From NCBI GenBank assembly GCA_017625775.1, contig JAGAKE010000014.1:62001-126000 (forward strand): a DNA stretch of 64,000 nt, given 5' to 3'. This document shows positions 38,375-46,973 of the stretch, in pieces (within the stretch, counting starts at the first letter, position 1; every line of letters starts with the position of its first letter). The position numbers and the translations under genes were made by a program. This DNA comes from Fibrobacteraceae bacterium (GTDB lineage Bacteria; Fibrobacterota; Fibrobacteria; Fibrobacterales; Fibrobacteraceae). The notes under the pieces are model-generated. The model had not been told where the DNA came from and ran no database searches. It worked only from the letters and a program-made list of their open reading frames with translations.

Positions 38375-39487
38375 ATGCAAAAAATTCCATATTACCCTTT
38401 AGATAGGATTAATGCAGTTTATAGTGATGCCTTTACGACTGCATTTTCTTCAGTTTTGCAATCTGGTTGGTTTATTCGCGGGAAAGAAAATCTTGCATTT
38501 GAGCAAAATTTTGCTTCTTTTTGTGGAGCCAAACATTGCGTTGGGGTAGGAAATGGGTTAGAAGCTCTTTCTTTAATTTTAAAAGCTTATATAGCTCTTG
38601 GTGTTTTGAAAAAAAATGATAAGGTAATAGTTCCTGCGACGACTTTTGTGGCAACATGGCTTGCTGTTCGTGCTGCCGGGTTAGAACCATTACCTGCTGA
38701 AGTTTCAGAAAGTGATTCTTTGCTTACTCGAGAAGGAGTCCTTTCTGTTTGGAACAGTGAAGTGAAAGCTGTAATTGCAGTGCATTTGTATGGAAAACTA
38801 GCACCTATGGAATCTTTGGAACAATTAGCCAAGGAAAAAGGTTTTTTGCTTATTGAAGATGCGGCTCAAGCTCATGGAGCGATACGTAACGGGCGTAAAG
38901 CAGGTTCTTTTGGAAACGCCGCTGCCTTTAGCTTTTATCCAACTAAAAATTTAGGGGCTTTAGGTGATGCTGGTGCTGTAGTTACTTCAGATTCAGAACT
39001 TGCAGAATGTGTAAAAAAAATTGCTAATTATGGTTCTTCAAAAAAATACATTCACGAACTTGAGGGTGAAAATTCAAGATTAGATGAAGTTCAGGCAGCG
39101 ATTCTTTCTAAAAAATTAACACGCTTAGAATGTGATAATAAACGCCGTATTGAAATTGCTAATACCTATTTACAGAAAATAAAAAATCCATTGATTCGTT
39201 TGCCCAAATATGAATTTTTGGGAGAACACGTGTTTCATATTTTTGCCATTCATTCTCCTTATCGAGAAGCATTGCAAAAACATTTAGAACGCCTTGGCAT
39301 AGAAACATTAATCCATTATCCGATTCCACCACATCATCAAGGTGCTTTTAGAAATTTAATTCAAGCGCCATTTCCTATTTCTGAAAAACTCAGCCAGGAA
39401 ACGCTTAGTATTCCTCTTCATCCACAGCTAGAAGATTCTGAAATTTCTCAAATTATAGAAGCCGTGAATAGTTTCTCATTGACTTAA
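38375..39487 (+). CDS. DegT/DnrJ/EryC1 sugar aminotransferase (FdtB/QdtB-like)
   Basis: This PLP-dependent aminotransferase (370 residues) has the family's fold I signature. The PLP Lys is K191 in SFYPTKNLGALGDAGAV, the PLP-facing Asp is in LLIEDAAQAHGA, and the substrate loop is ENSRLDEVQAAIL. This subgroup aminates dTDP-3-keto- or 4-keto-6-deoxyhexoses; the nearby FdtA-type ketoisomerase (32853-33272) argues for the 3-keto substrate. No clear Shine-Dalgarno precedes the ATG. It leads a three-gene unit with a flippase 9 bases downstream and a glycosyltransferase. Confidence 0.88.
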   Translation: MQKIPYYPLDRINAVYSDAFTTAFSSVLQSGWFIRGKENLAFEQNFASFCGAKHCVGVGNGLEALSLILKAYIALGVLKKNDKVIVPATTFVATWLAVRAAGLEPLPAEVSESDSLLTREGVLSVWNSEVKAVIAVHLYGKLAPMESLEQLAKEKGFLLIEDAAQAHGAIRNGRKAGSFGNAAAFSFYPTKNLGALGDAGAVVTSDSELAECVKKIANYGSSKKYIHELEGENSRLDEVQAAILSKKLTRLECDNKRRIEIANTYLQKIKNPLIRLPKYEFLGEHVFHIFAIHSPYREALQKHLERLGIETLIHYPIPPHHQGAFRNLIQAPFPISEKLSQETLSIPLHPQLEDSEISQIIEAVNSFSLT

Positions 39488-39496
39488 CAGGTAAGT

Positions 39497-40774
39497 ATGG
39501 AAAAAGAATCAAAATCATTTTGGAAACTTTTTTGCACTTCAACGTTCATCACTTGTTTTCGTACAGTTTGCTCGTTTTGTCTTCATAAATTTTTAGCTGT
39601 TGTTTTTGGTCCTTCTACATTTGCATTAGTTGGGCAATTTCAAAATTTTATATCTATCGGGCAAGGCGTTTCTTCTTTAGCTTTGCAAAATGGTTGGGTT
39701 AGTTTAAGTGCACGTTATAAAAATGATGAATGCTTAGCTGGAATATGGCGAGGCGGTTTTTGCTTAAGTGTATTTGCCATGTTTGCATTTATGGCTTTAG
39801 CAGTTATCTTTACATTTTTAGCTCCTTTAGAAGAAATGTTTCCAGGTATTTCTCGCCGAGGAATTCAAGCCGCTATTTTATTTGCTCTTCCTGGAATTGC
39901 CGTTTCTAATTTTGTCGCCATTTGCTTATCGGTTTTAAATGGACTTGGACTTTATTATCGTTATGCGATCTTAGCTTTATCTGTTTCATTACTTCAAACA
40001 CTTTGGGTTGTGATTTTAGTTTATACAAAATCTCTTTCTTTACTTTCTGTCATTGCTACTCAATCTCTTTTAACAATAGCAGTTGCTTTGCCTATTGCAT
40101 CGCGAGCAGGATTTTCACTTTCTCAATTAAAAACTAAAAGTGCATTGCATTTTGAAAACAGAAAAATTTGGATTCCATTTATTGCGATGGGGCTTATACC
40201 AATGCTTTTAACACCTATTTCGCTAACATTTATCCGTCAAATGCTTCATGTAACACAAGGTTTAGAAATAGCTGGCTTGTGGCAAGGCGTTTCAAAAATT
40301 TCAGATTTTTTTAATGTTGCCGTTTCTTCTATTCTTGGTATTATTCTTTTGCCTAAAATTTCGGAAAGTATGTCTGAAGAATCATTCAAAAAAACATTTT
40401 ATCCGTTGCTTATTAGAATATTAGGAATTTCTGGATTTGCTGCTTTAGTGCTTTTTTTCCTTCGCGACGAGGTTGTTTATTTATTTCTTTCTGAAAAATT
40501 TGCGGCCGCATCACCTCTACTTTCTTTTCAACTTCTAGGCGATTTTTTACATGCCGGTGGTTGGTGTTGTGGAATGGTTTTAATTGCATTGCGAAAAACA
40601 AAAAAATTTTTATTTCTTGAAATCTTTTTCCAGATTTTCTTAGTGCTTGTGACTTGGCTTTGTCTTTCTAGATTTGGAGCTTATTCGCCTGTAATTACTT
40701 ATGCTTTAGAAAACTTCTTATACTTTATTGTTGCCTTTATATTTGTACGGAAAATTTCATGGAAAAACCTTTAG
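39497..40774 (+). CDS. Polysaccharide/lipid-linked glycan flippase (Wzx/WzxE-like)
   Basis: The 425-residue protein is an inner-membrane MATE/MVF-type transporter with about 12 helices. The N-terminal FCLHKFLAVVFGPSTFALVGQFQNF and later TQGLEIAGLWQGVSKISDFF resemble WzxE, the enterobacterial common antigen lipid III flippase. In that system wzxE also sits beside a sugar aminotransferase gene, as here. It would move undecaprenyl-PP-linked oligosaccharide to the periplasmic face. It overlaps the following glycosyltransferase gene by 16 bases. Confidence 0.86.
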   Translation: MEKESKSFWKLFCTSTFITCFRTVCSFCLHKFLAVVFGPSTFALVGQFQNFISIGQGVSSLALQNGWVSLSARYKNDECLAGIWRGGFCLSVFAMFAFMALAVIFTFLAPLEEMFPGISRRGIQAAILFALPGIAVSNFVAICLSVLNGLGLYYRYAILALSVSLLQTLWVVILVYTKSLSLLSVIATQSLLTIAVALPIASRAGFSLSQLKTKSALHFENRKIWIPFIAMGLIPMLLTPISLTFIRQMLHVTQGLEIAGLWQGVSKISDFFNVAVSSILGIILLPKISESMSEESFKKTFYPLLIRILGISGFAALVLFFLRDEVVYLFLSEKFAAASPLLSFQLLGDFLHAGGWCCGMVLIALRKTKKFLFLEIFFQIFLVLVTWLCLSRFGAYSPVITYALENFLYFIVAFIFVRKISWKNL

Positions 40775-41631
40775 TCTCTGTTCTTCTTGCTAGTTATAAT
40801 CATGAAGCGTATGTAGAAGCTTCAGTGCGTTCTATTATGGCGCAAAAAGGCGTTCCTTTTGAATTGATTGTAATTGATGATGGAAGTAAAGATAATTCAC
40901 CAAAAATTTTAGAAGCTCTTTCTCGAGAATTAGGGTTTGCTTATAAGCATAGAGAAAATAAAGGGGTGATGGCGACCTTAAATGAATTAATAGAACTTGC
41001 ATCGGGGAAGTTTTTCTGCACTTTTGCTTCTGACGACATAATGCCAATGGGACGTTTACAAGCGCAATCTTCTTATTTAATTTCGCATCCAGAAAAAATA
41101 GCGTGTTTTGGTCAAATCGTGAAAATGGATGGAGAAGGGAACAGAGAGTTTGTTCCAGACAAACGGTATTTACGTTCTATTCCAGAAGTAACATTTGAAG
41201 AATTTTTCTTAGGGAAAAAAGAAATTCATGGTTGTACGGAAATGATTGTTTTGGAAAAATTTAAAGAAATGGGGGGCTACGATTCTGAATTTCCATTTGA
41301 AGATTTTCCTCTTTGGCTTTCCATGCTAGAAAAGTGTGGTTCATTACCTGTTTTATCTACGGTTTGTTGTTATTATCGGGAACATGGAAAAAATATGTCT
41401 CTTGATTCTACTTTAATGTATGGAACTTTTCTTCGCGTGATTGATCGATATAACTCGCATCCACTTTACAAGAAAGCTGTTTGTATTTGGAAATCCCACT
41501 GGTTTTCGGCGTTGGCGTATTCGAATCCAAAGGAGGCGATTAAGCGTTTTCCAGAACTTTATTCTTTTTCATTTCCATTTTTTAAACGTTTTTTGAAATT
41601 ATTTATTCCACGTGTTTTTTTAAAACAATAA
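40759..41631 (+). CDS. Family 2 glycosyltransferase
   Basis: The 290-residue protein is a GT2 enzyme with VSVLLASYNHEAYVEASVRS, IDDGSKDNSPKIL and FASDDIMPMGRL. The C-terminal part FPFEDFPLWLSMLEKCG carries the acceptor-side acidic motif of the family. Its C-terminus is basic and aromatic, possibly membrane-associated. It is the last gene of the aminotransferase-flippase unit, overlapping the flippase gene, so it probably builds the oligosaccharide that the flippase exports. Confidence 0.86.
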   Translation: MEKPLVSVLLASYNHEAYVEASVRSIMAQKGVPFELIVIDDGSKDNSPKILEALSRELGFAYKHRENKGVMATLNELIELASGKFFCTFASDDIMPMGRLQAQSSYLISHPEKIACFGQIVKMDGEGNREFVPDKRYLRSIPEVTFEEFFLGKKEIHGCTEMIVLEKFKEMGGYDSEFPFEDFPLWLSMLEKCGSLPVLSTVCCYYREHGKNMSLDSTLMYGTFLRVIDRYNSHPLYKKAVCIWKSHWFSALAYSNPKEAIKRFPELYSFSFPFFKRFLKLFIPRVFLKQ

Positions 41632-41672
41632 TTTTTTAGCAAGGCGTTTTATATTTTTTTTGCAGATATTTT

Positions 41673-41705
41673 TCCTCGCAGGCAAAGCCTGCGAGGATTT
41701 ATTTT
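41673..41705 (+). terminator. Terminator after the aminotransferase-flippase-glycosyltransferase unit
   Basis: A perfect 11-bp stem TCCTCGCAGGC/GCCTGCGAGGA with an AAA loop is followed by a T-rich stretch. It begins 42 bases past the glycosyltransferase stop. Confidence 0.75.
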
Positions 41706-41862
41706 AGGGGAATGCCCGGATAAAACGGCGACTAAAAGGAATGAGATCGCTTGTGGACTGAACTTTTGGTGTCGTTCTAAACCTAGTGCTTGATTTTTTT
41801 TTGCGAGATGCTACTTCAATAACGGACTCTAAATGATTTAAGTTTCATAATATTATATTGGT

Positions 41863-41894
41863 AAAAATGTGCCTGATATTCAAGCACATTTTTG
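41863..41894. terminator. Bidirectional terminator-like hairpin
   Basis: A 10-bp stem AAAAATGTGC/GCACATTTTT closes an 11-base loop. The A/T ends make it usable in both directions. It lies between convergent genes, after the possible small-RNA segment. Confidence 0.5.
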
Positions 41895-41919
41895 TTATAT
41901 AGGCCAAAAATTTTAGCAT

Positions 41920-41952
41920 AAAAAAAGCACGCCCCGCTTCGCGGGGCGTGCT
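41920..41952 (-). terminator. Terminator of the Ala/Pro-rich outer-membrane protein gene
   Basis: A perfect 12-bp GC-rich stem AGCACGCCCCGC/GCGGGGCGTGCT with a 3-base loop is followed by a T-run on the minus strand. It starts 21 bases past the stop at 41973. Confidence 0.9.
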
Positions 41953-41972
41953 CTACTAAAAGAAGACTAAGA

Positions 41973-43571
41973 TTAGAAATTGATAAAGGCGCCTAAAGAA
42001 GAAACAATTCCATCAGTACTAGAGAATGCGCCGAATGGATTTTCTAAGAATGTCTTTTCAAAGGCAAGTTCAAGAGCAGCTCTTCCATATTCAAAGCGAG
42101 CGCCTAAATTCACTGTTGTTGAATTGGTAACGGTTGCAATGATTTCATTCTTTTCGTTATTCAATTCACGAGTGGTGTATTCTGCGGCTACCCAGTTAAA
42201 GCATGCTCCACCAAATGCCATAAAGTATTTGCTGAGCTGAACTTCACCAAGAATGTTTGGAGAAAGCAAAAGGTAAGCATCGTAATGTTTGTCGTTTAAG
42301 CCTTCGATTTCGTCGTACATTACAATGGAACCGCTAGCATTCAATCCAAGATAAACATTAGCATTTTCAGAACTCAAGGCTGCTGCGCCAATGCTAAATT
42401 CAGGAACAACTTCAATATTAGAAAGTGTATCTGAAATAGTGCTCTTTGTGGTTGCTAAATAGTTCTTACCATCCACCACTTTAATTTCGGAAATACTGCT
42501 CTTGAACTTAGAATCATTTCTCATACCGCCGACACCAAAAGTCCAGTAAATGAGATCACCGCTATAAGAAAGTCCTAAATAACCATCGGCAGCCCAAGCT
42601 TCGTGTTCTTGTTCAGAATTAGGAAGACTTAATAAGCTATTTCCGTATGGAGTTTGATAGTGACCAGAAAGCACTACATCAAAAGAACCGAGATTTGTTG
42701 AAACGGTAGCTCCAATCAATGTACCAGGAGCTGTGAATTTTTCCGTTTCTGAAGTTCCGTCAGCGTGGTCTGTATAACGCCAAGCTTTGCTCATAGAATA
42801 ATCAATAGAGAAACCGAATTTTCCAAAAGCCATACCAGCAGTTAAAAGACCAAGTTGATTTTCGTTACTGAAAGAAAGGAAGTATGTCCAATCATTACCA
42901 AAAGCAATAACGCCTTGTTCAGCGAGCGGATCAAAATAAACAAGCTTTGAACCATGCATCTTATGAGGAGAACTCAAATTGCTTCCGATTGTGGCGGCAG
43001 CAGCTTCGTTGCCGACTGAATTGTAAGCGTTACCGTGAACAATGTCACCGAGCTTATTTGCAGGAGCTTTTGCTACTTCAACCTTAGCAGAATCCTTAGT
43101 TGGAAGTGGGGCTGCAGCTACATTAGAATCAGCAGGAGCAGCAGTGGTAGAAGAAGGCTCACCCTTGGCGATTACAGAATCAACAGGAGCTTCAGCTACT
43201 TTTGCAGTATCTGCTGGAGCAACTGCACTATCTTGAGCGGTAACTGGAGCTTGTGCAACAACCGAATCCGTTTTTGCAACAGAAGCGGTGTCTGCAACAG
43301 GAGCTTCAGCTACTTTTGCTGTATCAACTGGAGCAACTGCACTATCTTGAGCAGCAACTGGAGCTGCTACAGCAGAATCAACAACAACGGCTTTAGCTGT
43401 TGAGGAATCAGCAGCAACTGGAGTAGCTGCAAGTGAATCGTTAGCAGTCGCAGCAACAGCAGGTGCAGAACTATCTGCAGGAGCAGTTGTAGATGCGGCT
43501 ACGGGGGCATTTTGAGCTTGGAGGGTAGCAGCCAAGCCTAGAGCGAGGAATAAAAATGTCTTCTTTTTCAT
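41973..43571 (-). CDS. Outer-membrane beta-barrel protein with Ala/Pro/Asp-rich repeat region
   Basis: The 532-residue protein has a signal peptide ending near LQA-QN. Residues about 22-170 are low-complexity (Ala, Pro, Val, Asp, Ser), including two copies of AQDSAVAP.DTAKVAEAPV. The rest is a beta-barrel of the porin/toluene-transporter shape: VYFDPLAEQGVIAFGND region, FGKFGFSIDYSMSK, LGSFDVVLSGHYQTPYG, a run of amphipathic strands and a terminal FINF with C-terminal Phe. The low-complexity segment may cross the periplasm or touch peptidoglycan. It is a single gene between a strong terminator and a divergent cellulase gene. Codon choice suggests good expression. Function is unknown. Confidence 0.8.
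   Translation of the reverse strand: MKKKTFLFLALGLAATLQAQNAPVAASTTAPADSSAPAVAATANDSLAATPVAADSSTAKAVVVDSAVAAPVAAQDSAVAPVDTAKVAEAPVADTASVAKTDSVVAQAPVTAQDSAVAPADTAKVAEAPVDSVIAKGEPSSTTAAPADSNVAAAPLPTKDSAKVEVAKAPANKLGDIVHGNAYNSVGNEAAAATIGSNLSSPHKMHGSKLVYFDPLAEQGVIAFGNDWTYFLSFSNENQLGLLTAGMAFGKFGFSIDYSMSKAWRYTDHADGTSETEKFTAPGTLIGATVSTNLGSFDVVLSGHYQTPYGNSLLSLPNSEQEHEAWAADGYLGLSYSGDLIYWTFGVGGMRNDSKFKSSISEIKVVDGKNYLATTKSTISDTLSNIEVVPEFSIGAAALSSENANVYLGLNASGSIVMYDEIEGLNDKHYDAYLLLSPNILGEVQLSKYFMAFGGACFNWVAAEYTTRELNNEKNEIIATVTNSTTVNLGARFEYGRAALELAFEKTFLENPFGAFSSTDGIVSSLGAFINF
43186..43364 (-). repeat. Internal 114-bp-period repeat in the outer-membrane protein gene
   Basis: About 65 bases at 43186-43250 recur at 43300-43364 with only a few differences, a period of 114 bases (38 codons). 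Both encode AQDSAVAP.DTAKVAEAPV. The in-frame period would allow length change by recombination without breaking the protein. Confidence 0.75.
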
Positions 43572-43607
43572 AATACATAAAGCTAAATAAATTTATTTTA
43601 CAAAGTA

Positions 43608-43646
43608 TTTGTTTGTAACAAAATCTGTAGTCATTTGTAAACAAAT
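43608..43646. promoter_or_regulatory. Pair of inverted repeats between divergent genes
   Basis: TTTGTT-3-AACAAA (43608-43622) and ATTTGT-2-ACAAAT (43633-43646) lie about 24 bp apart centre to centre, between the outer-membrane protein gene and the GH5 gene. They could bind a regulator shared by both. The AT-rich background makes chance occurrence likely. Confidence 0.2.
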
Positions 43647-43719
43647 TTAAGAAAGAACGAATGATTAGTCTCTTTAAATAGAGTAATTTTGTTTTATTGA
43701 CATTAAAATGGAGATTTTT

Positions 43720-44799
43720 ATGAAAATAGGCCAAATGCTCGGCATTGTTTCATTGGGGGCTTTCTTTCTTTTAGGTTGTGAAGGCGACAATGTGACAAAA
43801 GTTTCTATGGAAGAAACTGATATTTCTTTAGCCAACCGCGTTGGCCCAGTTAGTCAATATGGTCAGCTTCAGGCTGGTCAAGTAGATGGTATCGGTCACA
43901 TTTATGGTTCTTGCAATGGGATTTCTGCTGGTAATGAAGTTCAACTTCGTGGTATGAGCCTCTATTGGAGTTTGTTAGAAAGAGCAACCATGTTTTATAG
44001 CGATGCTGGCATTACTTCAATTGTTCGCGATATGAAAGCTGAAATTGTTCGTTTAGCGATAGGCACTACTGAAAACTGGGGTGGAATTTCCGGTTACATT
44101 TATGAACCAGATGCTCAGCGAGAACTCATTAAGAGTGCTGTAGAAGCCGCTGTTAAAAACGATGTTTATGTAATTATCGACTGGCATTCTCATACAGCTA
44201 CCGATCAATTGGCAGAGGCTACTCAATTCTTTGAAGAAGTAGCTTCTGCTTACGGTGGTTACAATAATGTTATTTTCGAAATTTTCAACGAACCAAAGTC
44301 TCAACCATGGAACGAAATTCGTGAATACGCCAATCAAATCATTGCTGTAATTCGTAAGTATTCCGATAACTTGATTCTTGTTGGAAATCCAAACTGGGAT
44401 CAAAAACCTCATGTAGCGATTGGAAACGAAGTTGAAGACCCTGCTAAAAACGTTGCTTATACTTTCCATTATTATGCAGGAACTCATGGCAAATGGGAAC
44501 GCGGAAATGCGGAAAAGGCAATTAAGGCTGGCTTACCTGTATTTGTAAGTGAATGGGGAACAGGTACTGCAGATGGCAAAGGAACGCCTGACCCTGAAAA
44601 GAACCAAGTTTGGCAAGATTGGATGGATGAATACAAATTATCTTCAGCGAACTGGTCGGCATCAAAAATTAACGAAGGTTCTGCAGCATTTGCAAATGAA
44701 AGTACTGTAGATTCTCTTGTGTTTAGCCCCTCTGGAGAACTCGTAAAATCTTTCTTGGCTAAAAACCCTGATTCATACACAGCTTGTAAATCAAAATAA
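43720..44799 (+). CDS. GH5 endoglucanase, lipoprotein
   Basis: The 359-residue family 5 glycoside hydrolase cleaves beta-1,4-glucan. A lipobox FFLLGC puts the lipidated Cys near residue 20, so it is tethered to the envelope. The catalytic barrel follows at about 60-350, with EIVRLAIGT, VIIDWHSH, acid/base E191 in FEIFNEP, FHYYAGTHG and nucleophile E278 in VSEWGT, closest to the GH5_2-type layout. The frame also has an ATG at 43708, but GGAG sits 6 bases before ATG 43720 and fits as the ribosome site. It has no binding module or linker, unlike the GH51 enzyme at the window start. It is a single gene with its own terminator. Confidence 0.92.
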   Translation: MKIGQMLGIVSLGAFFLLGCEGDNVTKVSMEETDISLANRVGPVSQYGQLQAGQVDGIGHIYGSCNGISAGNEVQLRGMSLYWSLLERATMFYSDAGITSIVRDMKAEIVRLAIGTTENWGGISGYIYEPDAQRELIKSAVEAAVKNDVYVIIDWHSHTATDQLAEATQFFEEVASAYGGYNNVIFEIFNEPKSQPWNEIREYANQIIAVIRKYSDNLILVGNPNWDQKPHVAIGNEVEDPAKNVAYTFHYYAGTHGKWERGNAEKAIKAGLPVFVSEWGTGTADGKGTPDPEKNQVWQDWMDEYKLSSANWSASKINEGSAAFANESTVDSLVFSPSGELVKSFLAKNPDSYTACKSK

Positions 44800-44810
44800 G
44801 CAAAAAATCT

Positions 44811-44842
44811 AAAAAAAGGTGGTCTAAAAGCCACCTTTTTTA
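44811..44842 (+). terminator. Terminator of the GH5 gene
   Basis: A 12-bp stem AAAAAAAGGTGG/CCACCTTTTTT-type with an 8-base loop is followed by T-rich sequence, starting 11 bases past the stop. Confidence 0.88.
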
Positions 44843-44877
44843 TTTTCAAAAAACAGAATAATTATATTTGTATTTCT

Positions 44878-45327
44878 ATGGTCGCCGAAAAGATAAAATC
44901 ATTAAAAAATCGATTTCCACGAAAAACTCTTCTTGGACAATTTCTGCGATATTTAGTAACGGGTGGCTTAGCTTTTATTGTTGATTTCGGTTTGTTTGCC
45001 CTTTGTCTTTATGCTTTTAAATGGCATTATTTAGTGGCTAATTTAGTGGCACTTTTGGCTGGGTTAATTTTAAATTATGCTTTGAGTATTTTATGGGTTT
45101 TTACTGCTTGTGAACGAACACTTGAAAAGCAAAAAGTTGCAGAATTTGCGTTGTTTGCTGTTGTTGGTTTTTTCGGAGTAGGAATTAACCAGTTTTTGAT
45201 GTATTTAATGGTTGGGCAGTTTGCTTTAAACGAAATGTTATCTAAAATGTTTTCTGCCATACTTGTGTTGATGTGGAATTTTGGAGCTAGAAAATTAATG
45301 CTATTCCGAAAAAAGAAAGAGGAATAA
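44878..45327 (+). CDS. GtrA-family membrane protein
   Basis: The 149-residue protein has four hydrophobic helices. The N-terminal [24 protein letters not shown] and the [10 protein letters not shown] helix are typical of GtrA. Family members help move undecaprenyl-phosphate-linked sugars across the inner membrane for glycan modification. It starts a three-gene unit (2-base gap to the FAD oxidoreductase, then a GT-C glycosyltransferase). No clear Shine-Dalgarno is present. Confidence 0.85.
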   Translation: MVAEKIKSLKNRFPRKTLLGQFLRYLVTGGLAFIVDFGLFALCLYAFKWHYLVANLVALLAGLILNYALSILWVFTACERTLEKQKVAEFALFAVVGFFGVGINQFLMYLMVGQFALNEMLSKMFSAILVLMWNFGARKLMLFRKKKEE

Positions 45328-45329
45328 TT

Positions 45330-46964
45330 ATGTCAAATGAAACTCCCCCAAAAATTGCAGTAATTGCGGGCGCTGGACCTGCTGGCTTAACGGCCGCATT
45401 AGAGCTTTTGAAAACGACTCATGTGAAACCTATTGTTTTTGAAGCAGAAAACGTAATTGGTGGTATTTCTCGTACGGCTTGTTATAACGGAAACCGCATG
45501 GATATCGGCGGTCATCGTTTTTTCAGCAAAAACGATACTGTAATGGATTGGTGGCAAGAAATTTTACCTCTTCAAGGAGTTGCTAGTAAAGATGATATAG
45601 CCATTGGTCGAAACGTTCCTTTAGCGTCAGGAGGCCCTAATCCAGAAAAATCAGACAAAGTAATGCTTTGTCGCAGTCGTCTTTCCCGAATTTTATTTTT
45701 AAGAAAACTTTTTGATTATCCTGTTTCATTAAATGGAGATACCATTCGCAATCTTGGTTTGAGGCGCATGTTTAAAATAGGCATGAGTTATCTCAAGGTT
45801 AGGCTTTTACCTTCTCGAAAAGAAAATAGTCTTGAAGATTTCATGATTAATCGTTTTGGAGTTGAATTATACCGCACATTCTTTAGAGATTATACGGAAA
45901 AAGTTTGGGGCGTTCCTTGCCATAAAATAAGTCCGGATTGGGGCGGTCAGCGAATCAAAGGGCTTTCTATAACAAAAACGGTTATTCATGCTATCAAGCA
46001 AATATTTGCAAAAAAATCGAATGCTTCAAGTTCGGATATTCGACAAAAAAATACAGAAACTAGTTTAATCGGTCAATTTTTATATCCGAAATTTGGTCCC
46101 GGTCAACTCTGGGAAACTGTTGCTGAAAAAGTTCAGAACATGGGTGGTGAAATTCGAATGAACGCCCGTGTGATAAAACTTAATCAAAGCGAAAATGGAA
46201 AATGCGTCGAAAGCGTTGTGGTGGAATCAAAAAAACAAGACGGCTCTTTTGTTACAGAAACCATTCCTTGCGATTATTTCCTTTCCACAATGCCTGTGAA
46301 AGAATTAGTGGCTGCTATTGATAGTGAAAAGTCAAAAGTTCCGGAAGATGTTCGTCAAATTGCAGATGGTTTAGTGTATCGTGATTTTATTACGGTCGGT
46401 CTTTTATTAGACAAATTACTTATTAAAAACCCAGCAAAGCCAGGAACACCAGAAAGTAAACTTAAGTTTGTGGCCGACAATTGGATTTATGTTCAGGAAT
46501 CCGATGTTAAATTAGGGCGTATTCAAATATTCAACAATTGGAGCCCTTATTTAGTTGCTGATCCAGAAAAAGTTTGGATTGGTCTTGAATATTTTGCTAC
46601 TGAAGGTGATGAATTATGGAACATGCCAGATTCTGAATTTATCAAATTTGCGATAAATGAACTTGATAAAATTGATGTAGCAAGAAAAGATTCTGTTCGA
46701 GATTCTGTCGTTTTCCATATTAAAAAAGCATACCCAGCTTATTTTGGTACTTACGGAGAATTTTACAAAATCCGAGAATATTTAGACCCGATAGAAAACT
46801 TGTTCTTAATGGGACGTAATGGAATGCACAAGTATAATAATATGGATCATAGCATGCTTTCCGCAATGGAAGTTGTTAAATGTATTCGTGAAAATTCTAC
46901 GGATAAAACGGCTCTTTGGAACGTAAATAGTGAAGAAGATTATCACGAAGGGAAAAAATCTTAA
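45330..46964 (+). CDS. FAD-dependent amine-oxidase-fold oxidoreductase
   Basis: The 544-residue protein has a dinucleotide-binding N-terminus ([19 protein letters not shown]), an E at the end of the second strand ([14 protein letters not shown]) and a DIGGHRFFS segment like the UDP-galactopyranose mutase/protoporphyrinogen-oxidase group. The C-terminal FAD motif is [21 protein letters not shown]. Proteins of this group are often annotated protoporphyrinogen oxidase, but placement between GtrA and a GT-C gene suggests work on a sugar or polyprenyl substrate. The exact reaction is unknown. Confidence 0.8.
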   Translation: MSNETPPKIAVIAGAGPAGLTAALELLKTTHVKPIVFEAENVIGGISRTACYNGNRMDIGGHRFFSKNDTVMDWWQEILPLQGVASKDDIAIGRNVPLASGGPNPEKSDKVMLCRSRLSRILFLRKLFDYPVSLNGDTIRNLGLRRMFKIGMSYLKVRLLPSRKENSLEDFMINRFGVELYRTFFRDYTEKVWGVPCHKISPDWGGQRIKGLSITKTVIHAIKQIFAKKSNASSSDIRQKNTETSLIGQFLYPKFGPGQLWETVAEKVQNMGGEIRMNARVIKLNQSENGKCVESVVVESKKQDGSFVTETIPCDYFLSTMPVKELVAAIDSEKSKVPEDVRQIADGLVYRDFITVGLLLDKLLIKNPAKPGTPESKLKFVADNWIYVQESDVKLGRIQIFNNWSPYLVADPEKVWIGLEYFATEGDELWNMPDSEFIKFAINELDKIDVARKDSVRDSVVFHIKKAYPAYFGTYGEFYKIREYLDPIENLFLMGRNGMHKYNNMDHSMLSAMEVVKCIRENSTDKTALWNVNSEEDYHEGKKS

Positions 46965-46973
46965 CGAAAAAAT

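Larger units (their letters stand above)
41632..41972. other. Intergenic region with four hairpins and no gene
   Basis: This 341-base gap lies between a plus-strand glycosyltransferase and a convergent minus-strand outer-membrane gene. It holds three terminator-like hairpins (listed separately) and, at 41729-41774, a stem CGACTAAAAG with CTTTTGGTGTCG (10 pairs with a 2-base bulge). A run of nine T at about 41794-41802 follows that stem, so a small RNA ending there is possible. I find no credible reading frame. Confidence 0.5.

Noticed and set aside
43608-43646. Catabolite-repressor (CRP or CcpA) site between the outer-membrane protein and GH5 genes
   Set aside because: The dyads do not match TGTGA-type or cre consensus sequences; I leave them only as unnamed dyads.
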